A stretch of 64,000 nucleotides of DNA from an uncultured Clostridium sp. (GTDB lineage: Bacteria; Bacillota; Clostridia; Lachnospirales; Lachnospiraceae), in contig CALAAS010000041.1 in NCBI GenBank assembly GCA_937885015.1, positions 4,884-68,883 of the forward strand, given 5' to 3'. Below are positions 25,309 to 34,478 of the stretch, in pieces. Within the stretch, counting starts at the first letter, position 1. Each line of letters begins with the position of its first letter. A program made the translations under genes and the position numbers. The notes beneath the pieces were generated by a model that worked only from the letters and a program-made list of their open reading frames with translations, was not told the DNA's origin and searched no databases.

Positions 25309-25382
25309 AAGAGGATGCCCCGGATGGCGGCTTTATAAAGTTTATCAGTCGCCATTCCCGTTTTCGGCATCCTCTTTTTTTG
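25309..25382. terminator. Long terminator hairpin between the secreted-protein gene and tyrS
   Basis: AAGAGGATGCC pairs with GGCATCCTCTT, with an inner GGATGGCG/CGCCATTCC pairing, followed by a T-run on the plus strand. It probably serves both converging genes. Confidence 0.75.
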
Positions 25383-25416
25383 CTTTTTTTAATCTTTTTT
25401 AAAATACATGCGTTTG

Positions 25417-26637
25417 TTACAGTACCACGCGCTTAAAGTTTTTCTTTCCGCGTTTTACCACCAGGCCGTCCCCGGCAAGCTGAGCCTTCGTAAAGACCGC
25501 CTTCGTATCCTTGACCTGCTGGCCATCCACAGAAACGCCTCCCTGCTCCACATTTCTTCTCGCCTCAGACCGGGACGGAGCCAGGCCGGATTTCTGAAGG
25601 ATCGAGAGAATATCAATCTCATCCCCATCGAAATCATCCTCAGAAAGCTGGAAAGACGGCATATCGGCCGCATTTCCGCTGGTAAACAGGGCTCTGGAGG
25701 CTTCTTTTGACTTTTCTGCCTCTTCCTCGCCGTGTACCAGCTTGGTCAGTTCGTAAGCCAGGATTTCTTTCGCCGTATTCAGCTGGCTGCCCTCCCACTT
25801 ATCCATCTCATCAATCTGCTCCAGCGGCAGGAAGGTCAGCATCCGCAGACATTTCAGCACATCTGCATCTGCAATATTTCTCCAGTACTGGTAGAATTCG
25901 AACGGGCTTGTCTTATTTGGATCCAGCCACACGGCTCCCGACTGGGTCTTGCCCATCTTCTTTCCCTCTGAATTCAGCAGCAGCGTGATGGTCATGGCAT
26001 GAGCGTCCTTGCCCAGTTTCCGGCGAATCAGCTCTGTTCCGCCCAGCATGTTGCTCCACTGGTCGTCGCCGCCAAACTGCATATTACAGCCATATTTCTG
26101 GAACAACATATAGAAATCATAGCTCTGCATAATCATATAATTAAATTCCAGGAAGCTTAAACCGCGCTCCATTCTCTGTTTATAGCACTCAGCCGTCAGC
26201 ATCCGGTTTACGCTGAAATGGGGGCCAACTTCCCGGAGAAGCTGCACGTAATTGAGATCCATCAGCCACTCGGCATTGTTGACCATCAGGGCCTTTCCGT
26301 CTGAAAAATCAATAAAACGGCTCATCTGCTTTTTAAAGCAGTCACAGTTGTGCTGAATGGTCTCCACTGTCATCATCTGACGCATATCCGTCCGTCCAGA
26401 GGGGTCTCCGATCATTCCGGTACCGCCGCCCAGCAGGGCGATCGGCTTATTTCCTGCCATCTGAAGGCGTTTCATCAGGCAGAGTGCCATAAAATGCCCC
26501 ACATGAAGGCTGTCTGCGGTGGGATCAAAACCAATATAGAAGGTTGCTTTTCCTTCATTTACCATTTTCCGAATTTCTTCTTCATTGGTAACCTGGGCAA
26601 TCAGCCCTCTGGCCACCAGTTCTTCATACATCTGCAT
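25417..26637 (-). CDS. tyrS: Tyrosyl-tRNA synthetase
   Basis: TyrS charges tRNA-Tyr. It is a class I synthetase of 406 residues with the HIGH-type motif in [15 protein letters not shown], the tyrosine pocket [29 protein letters not shown], the KMSKS equivalent KKMGKTQSG, and an S4 RNA-binding domain at the C-terminus ([24 protein letters not shown]). Short S4-bearing forms like this are the TyrZ-like type. Expression is predicted to be tyrosine-responsive through the T-box upstream. Unusually, 276 bases including a structured repeat element separate the T-box terminator from the start codon. Confidence 0.96.
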   Translation of the reverse strand: MQMYEELVARGLIAQVTNEEEIRKMVNEGKATFYIGFDPTADSLHVGHFMALCLMKRLQMAGNKPIALLGGGTGMIGDPSGRTDMRQMMTVETIQHNCDCFKKQMSRFIDFSDGKALMVNNAEWLMDLNYVQLLREVGPHFSVNRMLTAECYKQRMERGLSFLEFNYMIMQSYDFYMLFQKYGCNMQFGGDDQWSNMLGGTELIRRKLGKDAHAMTITLLLNSEGKKMGKTQSGAVWLDPNKTSPFEFYQYWRNIADADVLKCLRMLTFLPLEQIDEMDKWEGSQLNTAKEILAYELTKLVHGEEEAEKSKEASRALFTSGNAADMPSFQLSEDDFDGDEIDILSILQKSGLAPSRSEARRNVEQGGVSVDGQQVKDTKAVFTKAQLAGDGLVVKRGKKNFKRVVL

Positions 26638-26661
26638 CTTTCATTCTCCTTTTTAACTTCC

Positions 26662-26816
26662 TGTAACTATTCAGGGCGGCGGGAAATCTGGCGCAAAAAG
26701 ATGGGGCAAGCTTGCTTGTAAACAGCTTTTTACACCAGATTTCACATCGGAGGAATCTCCGATGCTTCTTGTCCGGCAAAGCCGGACAAGAAGATGCCCC
26801 GCCCTGAACCCTTACA
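26662..26816. repeat. Structured repeat element with terminal inverted repeats (MITE-like)
   Basis: The ends TGTAACTATTCAGGGCGG (26662-26679) and CCGCCCTGAACCCTTACA (26799-26816) are inverted copies matching at 15 of 18 positions. Inside are nested perfect hairpins: GAAATCTGG/CCAGATTTC, GGGGCA/TGCCCC, CATCGGAG/CTCCGATG, and a 13-base stem CTTCTTGTCCGGC/GCCGGACAAGAAG. There is no coding frame of note. It sits between the T-box terminator and tyrS. Confidence 0.7.
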
Positions 26817-26820
26817 ATTT

Positions 26821-26887
26821 CCTGCGGCGGGTCACTTTTGCGACAACATTCCTCTCCGCCGCATGGCGATCCTCGCGGAGCGTTTTT
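26821..26887. repeat. Dispersed repeat, copy 1
   Basis: A 62-base block that matches, without gaps, 52 of 62 positions at 45642-45703. It contains the inverted pair TGCGGCGG/CCGCCGCA, so it behaves like a REP-type palindromic repeat. Confidence 0.7.
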
Positions 26888-26913
26888 TATTTCATAGGAC
26901 GCATTTTCCTATG

Positions 26914-27257
26914 CAAAAAAATCCCCGTCCTCAAAAAGGACGGGGAAAACTCCCGTGTTACCACCTTTGTTTACAGAAGGCTCACGCCCGCTGTCTCAGC
27001 AGGTACTGCGGCCCAATGGCCCTCATACCCGGACGGGATAACGTGCGTCTCTCACGTCGCAGCCTACCAGAGTCACTCCCCTTCGGTGCGCAGCTCCGGG
27101 ATGTATTCACAGTCTGCGATGCGCGCGCCTCTCATCCTCCGGCTGCTTTCTGTCCGCTCTTTCAGTCCTGCTACTTGTTCCCTTCCATGCCTTTTGTTAA
27201 AGTGCAACTGCCCGGGGCGGCTCGCCGTCCCGAACGGTTACGTTCATGCTTCAGTTG
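26914..27257 (-). promoter_or_regulatory. Tyrosine T-box riboswitch upstream of tyrS
   Basis: On the minus strand the leader begins near 27257, has a long Stem I, and carries a GAATACA specifier-loop sequence in which TAC (27103-27105) is a Tyr codon. The T-box sequence AAAGGTGGTAACACGGG lies at 26952-26967, followed by the terminator stem CCCCGTCC/GGACGGGG (26923-26945) and a run of seven T. Uncharged tRNA-Tyr would pair with the specifier and T-box and prevent termination, raising tyrS expression. Confidence 0.92.
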
Positions 27258-27264
27258 TATCGTC

Positions 27265-27293
27265 ATTATAAGCACATTTTCCGCCTTTGTCAA
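27265..27293 (-). promoter_or_regulatory. Consensus promoter of the tyrS T-box transcript
   Basis: TTGACA (27288-27293) and TATAAT (27265-27270) on the minus strand, separated by 17 bases: a perfect sigma-A promoter. Its -35 overlaps the mfd stop codon. Confidence 0.9.
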
Positions 27294-30200
27294 GGTGTTT
27301 TGGCAAGAGATGCCAACCCCTCCAGAACCTGCCTGGCCACTGTAACCATTGCTTCGCAGTCCTTATGCTTCTCCTTCCGGTCCTGGTAAAAGAAGTACGG
27401 CACATCGCCAGTGCGGAACACCAGGCGCCCCTGATACCGCTCAATCAGCGCCGGAATCCCCGACACATCCAGGCTGGCCTTCTGGTACATCTTCAGCGTA
27501 AACTCCTGACGGTTAACGGCCGCCTCTGTCACGCCCGCCCGATGTGCCACTGCCTTTAAATCCGCAATCCGAAGCAGGTTTTCCACCGGTGCCGGAATAT
27601 CCCCGAACCGGTCAATCAGCTCATCCTGCATGTCCATATACTCATCCCGGCTTTCAATCCCGGAAATCCGTTTATACACGTCCAGCTTCTGATACTCATT
27701 GCGAATATAGGAGGACGGAATATAGGCGTCAATGTCACAGTCCACCACCGTCTCGAATTCCTCCGGCTCCTTTTCGCCCTTCAGAGCCAGCACCGCCTCG
27801 TTCAAAAGCTTGCAGTACAGATCATACCCCACGGCCTCCATATGACCGTGCTGTTCCGCCCCCAGAATATTGCCGGCTCCGCGCAGCTCCAGATCCCGCA
27901 TGGCGATCTTGATGCCGCTGCCCAACTCTGTGAACTCCCGGATGGCCTGCAGCCGCTTTTCCGCCTCTTCTCTCAGAAGCTTATCCCGCCGGTACAAAAG
28001 GAAGGCATAGGATGTCCGACTGGACCGCCCCACCCGTCCCCGAATCTGGTAAAGCTGTGAAAGCCCCAGCCGATCCGCATCATGAATAATAATCGTATTG
28101 GCATTGGGAATATCCAATCCTGTCTCGATAATCGTCGTGGACACCAGCACATCAATATCGCCGCTGACGAAATCCAGCATAATCTTTTCCAGCTCATGTT
28201 CATGCATCTGCCCATGGGCAAACACCACATTGGCATCTGGCGCCAGCATGGCAATGTGATTCGCCACCTCTTCAATATTATTAACCCGGTTGTACACATA
28301 ATACACCTGACCGCCCCGGGCCATCTCCCGATGAATTGCCTCCCGGATCATTTCATCGTTATATTCCATGACATACGTCTGAATGGGAAGACGATCCACC
28401 GGCGGCTCCTCTAAAACGCTCATATCCCGGATCCCGATCAGGCTCATATGGAGCGTCCTGGGAATCGGCGTGGCCGTCAGCGTCAGGACGTCCACATTTT
28501 CCTTCAGCTGCTTGATTTTTTCCTTATGGGTCACACCAAACCGCTGCTCCTCATCAATGATCAGAAGGCCCAGATTTTTAAAAACCACATCCTTCGACAG
28601 AACCCGGTGGGTTCCGATCAACACATCCACCTGCCCCTTTCGGAGAGAATCCAATGTTTTTTTCTGTTCCGAAGGAGTTCGGAACCGGCACAGAAGATCG
28701 ACCTTTACCGGAAAATCCTTCATCCTCTGCACAAACGTATTATAATGCTGCTGCGCCAGAATCGTCGTGGGAACCAGATATACTACCTGCTTGCTCTCCT
28801 GAACCGCCTTGAAAGCCGCCCGCAGAGCAATTTCTGTCTTCCCATACCCCACGTCCCCACAGATCAACCGGTCCATGATCCGACGGCTCTCCATGTCGCG
28901 CTTCGTTGCCTCAATGGCTTCCAGCTGATCTTCCGTCTCCTCAAAGGGAAACATTTCCTCAAACTCCTTCTGCCACACCGTATCCGGGCCATACTGATAC
29001 CCCTGGCTTTTCTGACGGGTCGCGTAAAGCTGTACCAGATCCTTTGCAATTTCCTGCACCGCGCCCCGAACCCGGGATTTGGTCTTTTTCCACTCCGTAC
29101 CCCCTAATTTGTTCAGCTTTGGAGCCTTGGCGTCTGAACCGGCATATTTTTGAATTCCCTCCAGACGGGTGGCCGGAAGATAGAGAACGCCGTTATCCCG
29201 GTATTCCACCTTCAGATAATCCTTGATTACCCCATCCTGTTCAATTTTCTCAATCCCCCGGTATATCCCAAGTCCGTGGCTCTCATGCACCACATAGTCT
29301 CCAATGGAAAGCTCCGAAAAACTCTGGATTTTCTTTCCCTGGTATTCCGTCTTTTTCCGCCTTTTCTTCTGGCGGACGCCGCCGAACATATCCCCTTCGG
29401 TAATCACAACGAATTTAATCAGGGGATATTCAAAACCCCGATGCAGATTCCCATAAGTTACCATAATCTCTCCGGGTTTTACCGTCCCGTTTCCCTCATC
29501 GGGACAGAATGCCCGCAGGTCATAATCCCGCAGATCCCCCGCCAAACGACTGGCTCTCGTCCGGGAACCGGCCAGCAGAACCACCCGGTAATTCCCCTTC
29601 TTCCAGCGGGTCAGATCGCCGATCAGCAGGTCGAATCCATTCTGGTAAGAATTCACATTTTTCACGGAAATACTGTATTTTTTCTCCACCGTCATCCCTG
29701 GCAGCTTCTGATCCAAACCCAAAAGCAGCAGCGTCCGCTTTTCCATAACCATGGCCATCGCCTCTCTGGCGGAATACAGAAAAGACGCCTGTCCAGGCAG
29801 AAGATAGCCGCCTTCCAGGCGGTGAGACATGCTCTCCCGGAATTCTTCCTCCGTTACCTGTGCTTTTTCCCGGAGCCGCAGCGGCTCGTCCAGAAAAATC
29901 GTTACCTGATCCTTCGGGAAATACTGGAGAAAGGAAACCGTTTCCTTACAGAAGTACCGGATAAAGCTTCCCAGGCCATGCACCCGGATTCCCTCCCGCA
30001 GGCTCTCCAGGATCTCCGACACGGAAGCTTCCATTCTGTATGCTTCCTCCGTCTTCACCTGCTCCCGGAGTTTTTTTACACAGGCTTTCATTTCCTTCTC
30101 AATGGCCCTGGCCCCAACCTCCACCTGCTCCTTTTTAAGAGCCATCTCCGTAGCCGGATAAATTACCGCCTCCTCCACCTGCTCAATGGAACGCTGACTT

Positions 30201-30823
30201 TCCGGATCGAAGGTTCGGATGGAATCCACTTCATCTCCCCACAGCTCAATCCGGTAGGGAACCTCTTCGGTCAGGGGAAAAATATCAATGATCCCCCCCC
30301 GCATGGAAAACTGGCCGCTTCCATCCACCTGGGCCACCTTTTCATACCCCATCTCCGCCAGGGAACGGACCACCTGGCTCACATCCAGCGTTTCCTCTGC
30401 CTGGATTGCCAGGCATCTCTCCTGCAGCCAGGAAACCGGCAGAAGATGTTCCATCAGGCCGTCAATGGTCGTCACAATCACACCGCCCTTTTCCTCCGCC
30501 AGGCGGCGCATAACTGCCATCCTCTGCCTTGTCAGAAGATTGCCGTGGATATCTGAACTGTAAAACAGCAGATCCCTGGCCGGGTATACCATGACATCCG
30601 GATCAAAGCAGCGATAATCCTCACAGATCTCCCTGGCCCTCTGGTCCTCATACGTCACGATCAATTTCCAGGGCGTTGCATCCGAAAGCTCGGACATCAG
30701 GTGAGCCTTCTGCGAATCCAGGCATCCCGTCAGCAAAAGGGGGCCTTTCCCCTGTACGAGATCCTGTCTCAGATCCTGATATTCAATTAACTCCTCCAGT
30801 GGGTTCGCAAATAACCTTCCCAT
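27290..30823 (-). CDS. mfd: Transcription-repair coupling factor Mfd
   Basis: A DNA translocase of about 1,177 residues that removes stalled RNA polymerase and recruits UvrA. The order is the expected one: UvrB-homology N-terminal module (LTGCLDSQKAHLMSEL; MRGGIIDIFPLTEEVPYRIELWGDEVDSIRTFD), RNA polymerase-interaction domain (LSIGDYVVHESHGLGIYRGIEKIE), the SF2 motor with Walker A GDVGYGKTEIALRAAF and the box IIDEEQRFGVTHKE, VLTLTATPIPRTLHMSL, QIRGRVGRS, and the C-terminal TRCF domain. The ATG at 30823 (MGRLFANPLEEL) is chosen; the GTG at 30847 lies within pth and adds only Arg/Glu. It overlaps the pth 3' end by 41 bases. Confidence 0.96.
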   Translation of the reverse strand: MGRLFANPLEELIEYQDLRQDLVQGKGPLLLTGCLDSQKAHLMSELSDATPWKLIVTYEDQRAREICEDYRCFDPDVMVYPARDLLFYSSDIHGNLLTRQRMAVMRRLAEEKGGVIVTTIDGLMEHLLPVSWLQERCLAIQAEETLDVSQVVRSLAEMGYEKVAQVDGSGQFSMRGGIIDIFPLTEEVPYRIELWGDEVDSIRTFDPESQRSIEQVEEAVIYPATEMALKKEQVEVGARAIEKEMKACVKKLREQVKTEEAYRMEASVSEILESLREGIRVHGLGSFIRYFCKETVSFLQYFPKDQVTIFLDEPLRLREKAQVTEEEFRESMSHRLEGGYLLPGQASFLYSAREAMAMVMEKRTLLLLGLDQKLPGMTVEKKYSISVKNVNSYQNGFDLLIGDLTRWKKGNYRVVLLAGSRTRASRLAGDLRDYDLRAFCPDEGNGTVKPGEIMVTYGNLHRGFEYPLIKFVVITEGDMFGGVRQKKRRKKTEYQGKKIQSFSELSIGDYVVHESHGLGIYRGIEKIEQDGVIKDYLKVEYRDNGVLYLPATRLEGIQKYAGSDAKAPKLNKLGGTEWKKTKSRVRGAVQEIAKDLVQLYATRQKSQGYQYGPDTVWQKEFEEMFPFEETEDQLEAIEATKRDMESRRIMDRLICGDVGYGKTEIALRAAFKAVQESKQVVYLVPTTILAQQHYNTFVQRMKDFPVKVDLLCRFRTPSEQKKTLDSLRKGQVDVLIGTHRVLSKDVVFKNLGLLIIDEEQRFGVTHKEKIKQLKENVDVLTLTATPIPRTLHMSLIGIRDMSVLEEPPVDRLPIQTYVMEYNDEMIREAIHREMARGGQVYYVYNRVNNIEEVANHIAMLAPDANVVFAHGQMHEHELEKIMLDFVSGDIDVLVSTTIIETGLDIPNANTIIIHDADRLGLSQLYQIRGRVGRSSRTSYAFLLYRRDKLLREEAEKRLQAIREFTELGSGIKIAMRDLELRGAGNILGAEQHGHMEAVGYDLYCKLLNEAVLALKGEKEPEEFETVVDCDIDAYIPSSYIRNEYQKLDVYKRISGIESRDEYMDMQDELIDRFGDIPAPVENLLRIADLKAVAHRAGVTEAAVNRQEFTLKMYQKASLDVSGIPALIERYQGRLVFRTGDVPYFFYQDRKEKHKDCEAMVTVARQVLEGLASLAKTP

Positions 30824-31415
30824 TCTCCTTCTTTCCCTTCTTCTCACCGCGGGCCGCCCCGTTAAAATGGTTCATAGCCGCGTCAATGCCCTCCGTCAGC
30901 ATGGACACAGCCGCCGCTGCGCCATCCCGGTAAGCTGTCTCCATCATTTCCTGCTCGCCCTTTGAAAAACGGCCCAGCACATAATCCGCCAGATCCATCC
31001 TCTCCGGCTTTTCTCCGACTCCCACCCGGATCCGCGGGAATTCCTGGGTTCCCAAATGGGCAATAATATTTTTAATTCCGTTATGTCCCCCGGCGCTTCC
31101 CTTTTTCCGGATCCGCAGCGCCCCGGGTTCCAGACTGATATCGTCATAAATGACAATCAGTTCACTCGGATCTACCTTATAATAATCCAGCACCGCCCGG
31201 ATACTCTCTCCGCTCAGATTCATAAAGGTCTGCGGTTTTACCAAAATGACCTTATTCCCTTCAATCACGCCTTTTCCGATCAGGGCTTTGTGGGCCCTCT
31301 CTTTTACGTCAATTCCAAAGCGGTCCGCCAACTGATCCAGCGTCATAAATCCCACATTGTGGCGGCTTCCCTCATACTGCTTCCCCGGATTTCCCAGGCC
31401 TGCTATCACATACAT
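30783..31415 (-). CDS. pth: Peptidyl-tRNA hydrolase
   Basis: Pth recycles peptidyl-tRNAs dropped by ribosomes. The 210-residue protein shows YVIAGLGNPGKQYEGSRHNVGFMTLD with the catalytic His in RHNVGF, KPQTFMNLSGESIRAVLDYYK, IVIYDDISLEPGALRIRKKGSAGGHNGIKNIIAHLGTQEFPRIRVGVG, and YVLGRFSKGE. The C-terminal 30 residues are basic and Gly/Lys-rich, an extension beyond the usual 190 residues, and that DNA also encodes the start of mfd. A divergent promoter region separates it from the FAD-oxidoreductase gene. Confidence 0.96.
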   Translation of the reverse strand: MYVIAGLGNPGKQYEGSRHNVGFMTLDQLADRFGIDVKERAHKALIGKGVIEGNKVILVKPQTFMNLSGESIRAVLDYYKVDPSELIVIYDDISLEPGALRIRKKGSAGGHNGIKNIIAHLGTQEFPRIRVGVGEKPERMDLADYVLGRFSKGEQEMMETAYRDGAAAAVSMLTEGIDAAMNHFNGAARGEKKGKKENGKVICEPTGGVN

Positions 31416-31455
31416 CTTCTATTCTCCTTCAAATCAATTTCCCTTTTTCAGACAT

Positions 31456-31495
31456 GCCTTAAAGCGCTAGATCCCGGAATCAGGGGGTCTAACGC
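31456..31495. other. Hairpin in the pth leader
   Basis: AAAGCGCTAGATCCC and GGGGGTCTAACGCTTT pair over some 13 positions. It is just downstream of the predicted pth start site but has no T-run on the minus strand, so it is more likely a leader structure than a terminator. Confidence 0.4.
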
Positions 31496-31508
31496 TTTTG
31501 TGGTTTTT

Positions 31509-31537
31509 ATTCTAACAGGCTTTCCCGGGAAAGTAAA
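31509..31537 (-). promoter_or_regulatory. Promoter of pth-mfd
   Basis: TTTACT (31532-31537) and TAGAAT (31509-31514) with a 17-base spacer on the minus strand. Confidence 0.5.
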
Positions 31538-31549
31538 GGGTTAAAAAGA

Positions 31550-31578
31550 TTGATTCCCCCTCTCAAATATGGTAAACT
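31550..31578 (+). promoter_or_regulatory. Promoter of the FAD-dependent oxidoreductase
   Basis: TTGATT (31550) and TAAACT (31573) with a 17-base spacer, 35 bases before the start codon. Confidence 0.45.
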
Positions 31579-31612
31579 TGAACTGTTTATAGTAAATAAA
31601 GGGGTGTTACAC

Positions 31613-33067
31613 ATGTCAGAAATAACCAAAACTGCAGATCGCAGCACACAGCCTGACGCAACCCGTCAGGCCGATGTGATTATTATCGGAGCCGGACCAT
31701 CCGGCATTTTTTGCGCCTATGAACTGATTCTGGCGCGTCCGGATTTAAAAATCTTGATGATTGAAAAAGGGCGTCCCATTGAAAAACGGGTCTGCCCCAA
31801 ACGAAAAACAAAAGTATGCATGGGCTGCAAGCCCTGCGCCATTACCACTGGATTTGCCGGAGCTGGCGCTTTCTCCGATGGAAAGCTCTCCCTTTCTCCA
31901 GATGTGGGCGGAAACCTGCCGGAGATCCTTGGCTACGACAAAGCCCTGGAGCTGATTCAGGAGTCAGACCGCATCTATCTGAAATTCGGCGCCGATGAAA
32001 ACGTCTACGGCATTGACAAACAGAAGGAACTTCAGGAGATCCGCCGCAAAGCCATCAATGCCAACCTGAAACTGATCGAATGCCCGATCCGCCATCTTGG
32101 TACGGAGGAGGGTTATAAGATCTATACCCGCCTGCAGCATTTCCTGGAAGAAAGAGGCGTGGAGATGATGTTCAACACCATGGTCACGGATATCCGCATC
32201 GAAAACGGCACCGCCACAGCGGTAGAAACGGATCAGGGCCAGATCATCGAAGGAAACGAAATCATCGCCGCCATCGGCCGTGAAGGCTCCGACTGGTTCA
32301 GCCACATCTGTTCCCGCCACGATATCGAAACCCAGGTGGGGACCGTGGATATCGGCGTCCGCGTAGAAGTGCGGGATGAGGTCATGGAGTTCCTCAACAA
32401 AAACCTCTATGAAGCCAAACTGGTCTACTACACACCGACCTTTGACGATAAGGTTCGTACCTTCTGCACCAATCCCTCCGGCGAGGTGGCGACAGAATAC
32501 TACGAAAACGGATTGGCTGTGGTCAACGGTCATGCCTACAAATCCCAGGAATACAAAACCAACAATACAAACTTTGCACTCCTGGTATCCAAAAACTTTA
32601 CAAAACCCTTCAAGACGCCCATCGAGTACGGCAAACACATTGCCCAGCTCAGCAACATGCTCTGTGACGGAAAAATCCTGGTGCAGACCTTCGGAGATTT
32701 CCAGAGGGGACGCCGCACTACCGAAGAGCGCTTATGCCGCAATAACCTGATCCCCACCCTAAAGGATGCCGTTCCCGGCGACCTGTCCCTGGTGCTTCCT
32801 CACCGGATCATGGTGGATCTCAAGGAAATGCTGTTGGCTCTCGACAAGGTAACGCCTGGCATTGCCAGCGATGAAACGCTGCTGTACGGCGTGGAGGTTA
32901 AATTCTACTCCAACAAGGTGGTTGTCAACCAGGATTTTGAGACCAATATTCGCGGCCTCCGGGCCATCGGAGACGGCGCATCCGTAACACGCGGACTCCA
33001 GCAGGCGTCTGCCAATGGAATCAGCGTTGCCAGAAGCATTCTCCGGAAACTGGAAGAAAAAGCCTGA
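31613..33067 (+). CDS. FAD-dependent oxidoreductase (putative dehydrogenase)
   Basis: A 484-residue flavoprotein. The dinucleotide-binding loop is VIIIGAGPSGIFCAYELILARPDLKILMIEKG near the N-terminus, followed by a cysteine-rich KVCMGCKPCAITTGFAGAGAFSDGKLSLSPDVGG and a C-terminal FAD-contact segment LRAIGDGASVTRGLQQASANGISVARSIL. The CxxCxxC group could bind a cluster or metal, or form a redox disulfide. The family is commonly annotated only as NAD(P)/FAD-dependent oxidoreductase; the substrate is unknown. The ATG at 31613 has AGGGGTG upstream, while the frame's earlier start at 31550 lacks a site and overlaps the promoter. Monocistronic, with a terminator. Confidence 0.88.
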   Translation: MSEITKTADRSTQPDATRQADVIIIGAGPSGIFCAYELILARPDLKILMIEKGRPIEKRVCPKRKTKVCMGCKPCAITTGFAGAGAFSDGKLSLSPDVGGNLPEILGYDKALELIQESDRIYLKFGADENVYGIDKQKELQEIRRKAINANLKLIECPIRHLGTEEGYKIYTRLQHFLEERGVEMMFNTMVTDIRIENGTATAVETDQGQIIEGNEIIAAIGREGSDWFSHICSRHDIETQVGTVDIGVRVEVRDEVMEFLNKNLYEAKLVYYTPTFDDKVRTFCTNPSGEVATEYYENGLAVVNGHAYKSQEYKTNNTNFALLVSKNFTKPFKTPIEYGKHIAQLSNMLCDGKILVQTFGDFQRGRRTTEERLCRNNLIPTLKDAVPGDLSLVLPHRIMVDLKEMLLALDKVTPGIASDETLLYGVEVKFYSNKVVVNQDFETNIRGLRAIGDGASVTRGLQQASANGISVARSILRKLEEKA

Positions 33068-33095
33068 CACACAAAACATTTTATAAGTACAGACA

Positions 33096-33139
33096 AGGGA
33101 CTGTGAAAAAAGGAAACTCCTTTTTCCACAGTCCCGTTT
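33096..33139 (+). terminator. Terminator of the oxidoreductase gene
   Basis: GGGACTGTGAAAAAAGGA pairs with TCCTTTTTCCACAGTCCC and is followed by GTTTTAT. Confidence 0.85.
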
Positions 33140-33209
33140 TATGTATATCCCATTTTTACACCGCCATTACCAGGCTCCAGGCCAGAAGCAGATGGTTGAC
33201 CATCAAAAG

Positions 33210-33767
33210 CTACTGCAGCAGCGCAAAAGTCGGGTAGCTTTTCTCCGCCCGCGCCCTCTGCTCCGGCGTTTTCCTGCCCAGTTCCCGGATCCTCCGCCAG
33301 ATTCCCACACACCATCCCAGAAGATCCAGCGCCGCCGTTCCCACAAACAGGAATCTCCAGGCAATACTTCCTGCCCCCGACGCCGGTTCCGCAAATACCT
33401 GTGTGGCCGCAATGATGGCAAAAGCGGCCAGAAGCGCCAGAAACCCGCCTGCCCCCTGCATCCACATCTTCTTTCTCAGATCTTCCGGAACCTCATAGTC
33501 TGCCACTTCGCCCTGATCCTCCAGTTCACAGACCTGAAACCATTTGTGGGAACCCAGGCATTTTACCCGTTCCCGGCATTCCGGCTGCCCCGCTAATCTT
33601 CCCTGCTCCGGCATGACCAGATAATACCGCTCCTGCGGCTCCTGTCTGGCAAAGGAATCCAGCGCCGCCGTACTCTGCTCCAGGATCCACCCCTTTGCAG
33701 CCATATTATGATAATATCTTTCCATTTCCCGGTAGTTCAGCAGAACCAGGGGGCGAAATACGTTCAT
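33210..33767 (-). CDS. DUF2812 family membrane protein
   Basis: A 185-residue protein whose N-terminal half (VFRPLVLLNYREMERYYHNMAAKGWILEQ ... RYYLVM) is the DUF2812 pattern, a small soluble domain with the conserved EKYLEKMAAKGW-like helix, followed by two membrane helices (about residues 108-128 and 137-157) and a basic tail. The partner gene in most genomes is a PadR-type regulator; none is adjacent here. A shorter frame in another register (33139-33465) is a shadow. The start has GGAGG. The role of the family is unknown, possibly envelope stress sensing. Confidence 0.78.
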   Translation of the reverse strand: MNVFRPLVLLNYREMERYYHNMAAKGWILEQSTAALDSFARQEPQERYYLVMPEQGRLAGQPECRERVKCLGSHKWFQVCELEDQGEVADYEVPEDLRKKMWMQGAGGFLALLAAFAIIAATQVFAEPASGAGSIAWRFLFVGTAALDLLGWCVGIWRRIRELGRKTPEQRARAEKSYPTFALLQ

Positions 33768-33795
33768 CCGGTTCCTCCTCTAATGATCATTACTC

Positions 33796-34011
33796 TTAAT
33801 GCTTCTTTCCCTGGTATTCCTGTCTCAATTCTTCTGCCAGGTATGCATCGCTCATACAATGCATATCAGAAACGCCGTCGCGCATCAGCTGATAAACTTC
33901 GGAATGATAAAAAAAATCCAATGCCGCATCCAGAGAAAGACCCTGCTGCCCCGCAAAGCACTCGATGACACGGCTGTATTTTTTCTGAAGCAAAATCGGG
34001 TTCGCTGTCAT
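33796..34011 (-). CDS. DUF3791 family small protein (third gene of cassette)
   Basis: A 71-residue acidic-helical protein (QKKYSRVIECFAGQQGLSLDAALDFFYHSEVYQLMRDGVSDMHCMSDAYLAEELRQEYQGKKH) with the DUF3791 pattern, a domain found next to DUF3990 genes. Its ATG overlaps the DUF3990 stop by four bases (ATGA), so it is translationally coupled. It is best read as a partner or antidote of the DUF3990 protein; this is an inference from gene order. Confidence 0.75.
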   Translation of the reverse strand: MTANPILLQKKYSRVIECFAGQQGLSLDAALDFFYHSEVYQLMRDGVSDMHCMSDAYLAEELRQEYQGKKH

Positions 34012-34478
34012 AGTATTTCACTTCCTTTAAAATGCAGCAGAGATAGCGCTTTCTCTGTGCGAAAACAAATTTGCAGATTCGGCATTTCATAGCACAAACG
34101 CTTAATAGCCTCTGTTTTATCAATCAGGCCGTCAAAGAACAGTTCCACTGTATTGAACACCTTATCATTGGCAACGCCACCCACAACAAGGTCATACTCT
34201 GTCGTATCCTTTCCACTGCGACAGTCCAAAATGAAATCCAGCCATTCTTCTGAATAGGAATCAAATTTTAGTATTTTCAGTTCCGTTTCCCGCCTTTCAT
34301 CATACTCATACCGAGAAATTATACTATTTTTTCCACGGCGTTTGAACTTTCTACACCACTTCGCAGCCTGTTCATACAGCGGTGTGGCATAAAAGCCGCG
34401 CCCGAAATCTACATTGGGGCGGGAATGGATCAAGTCCGGCTTAGCAATCTCCAAAAAGGAACCATGATAAAGAATCAC
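34008..34478 (-). CDS. DUF3990 family protein, ADP-ribosyltransferase-like
   Basis: A 156-residue protein. The N-terminal LYHGSFLEIAKPDL ... NVDFGRGFYATPLYEQAAKWCRK resembles the start of the ADP-ribosyltransferase fold (Y/H-G near the NAD pocket, then the DFGRGFY(A/T)T loop), and EYDLVVGGVANDKVFNTVELFFDG closes the DUF3990 region. Proteins of this family are encoded between DUF3791 genes, a layout suggesting a toxin-antitoxin-like unit with NAD chemistry. Catalysis is not proven for the family. Both neighbours overlap it by four bases. Confidence 0.8.
   Translation of the reverse strand: MILYHGSFLEIAKPDLIHSRPNVDFGRGFYATPLYEQAAKWCRKFKRRGKNSIISRYEYDERRETELKILKFDSYSEEWLDFILDCRSGKDTTEYDLVVGGVANDKVFNTVELFFDGLIDKTEAIKRLCYEMPNLQICFRTEKALSLLHFKGSEIL

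Noticed and set aside
26762..27345. Open frames across the tyrS leader
   Set aside because: They overlap the T-box, its terminator and the repeats, so RNA structure and not protein explains the region.
29150..30556. A 468-codon open frame on the plus strand opposite mfd
   Set aside because: It lies entirely antisense to a fully conserved Mfd and its translation is rich in His, Leu, Pro and Arg as expected for a shadow of GC-biased codons; no ribosome site.
33139..33465. A 108-codon frame overlapping the DUF2812 gene
   Set aside because: Another register of the same strand; the 33210-33767 frame has the family pattern, ribosome site and membrane helices.
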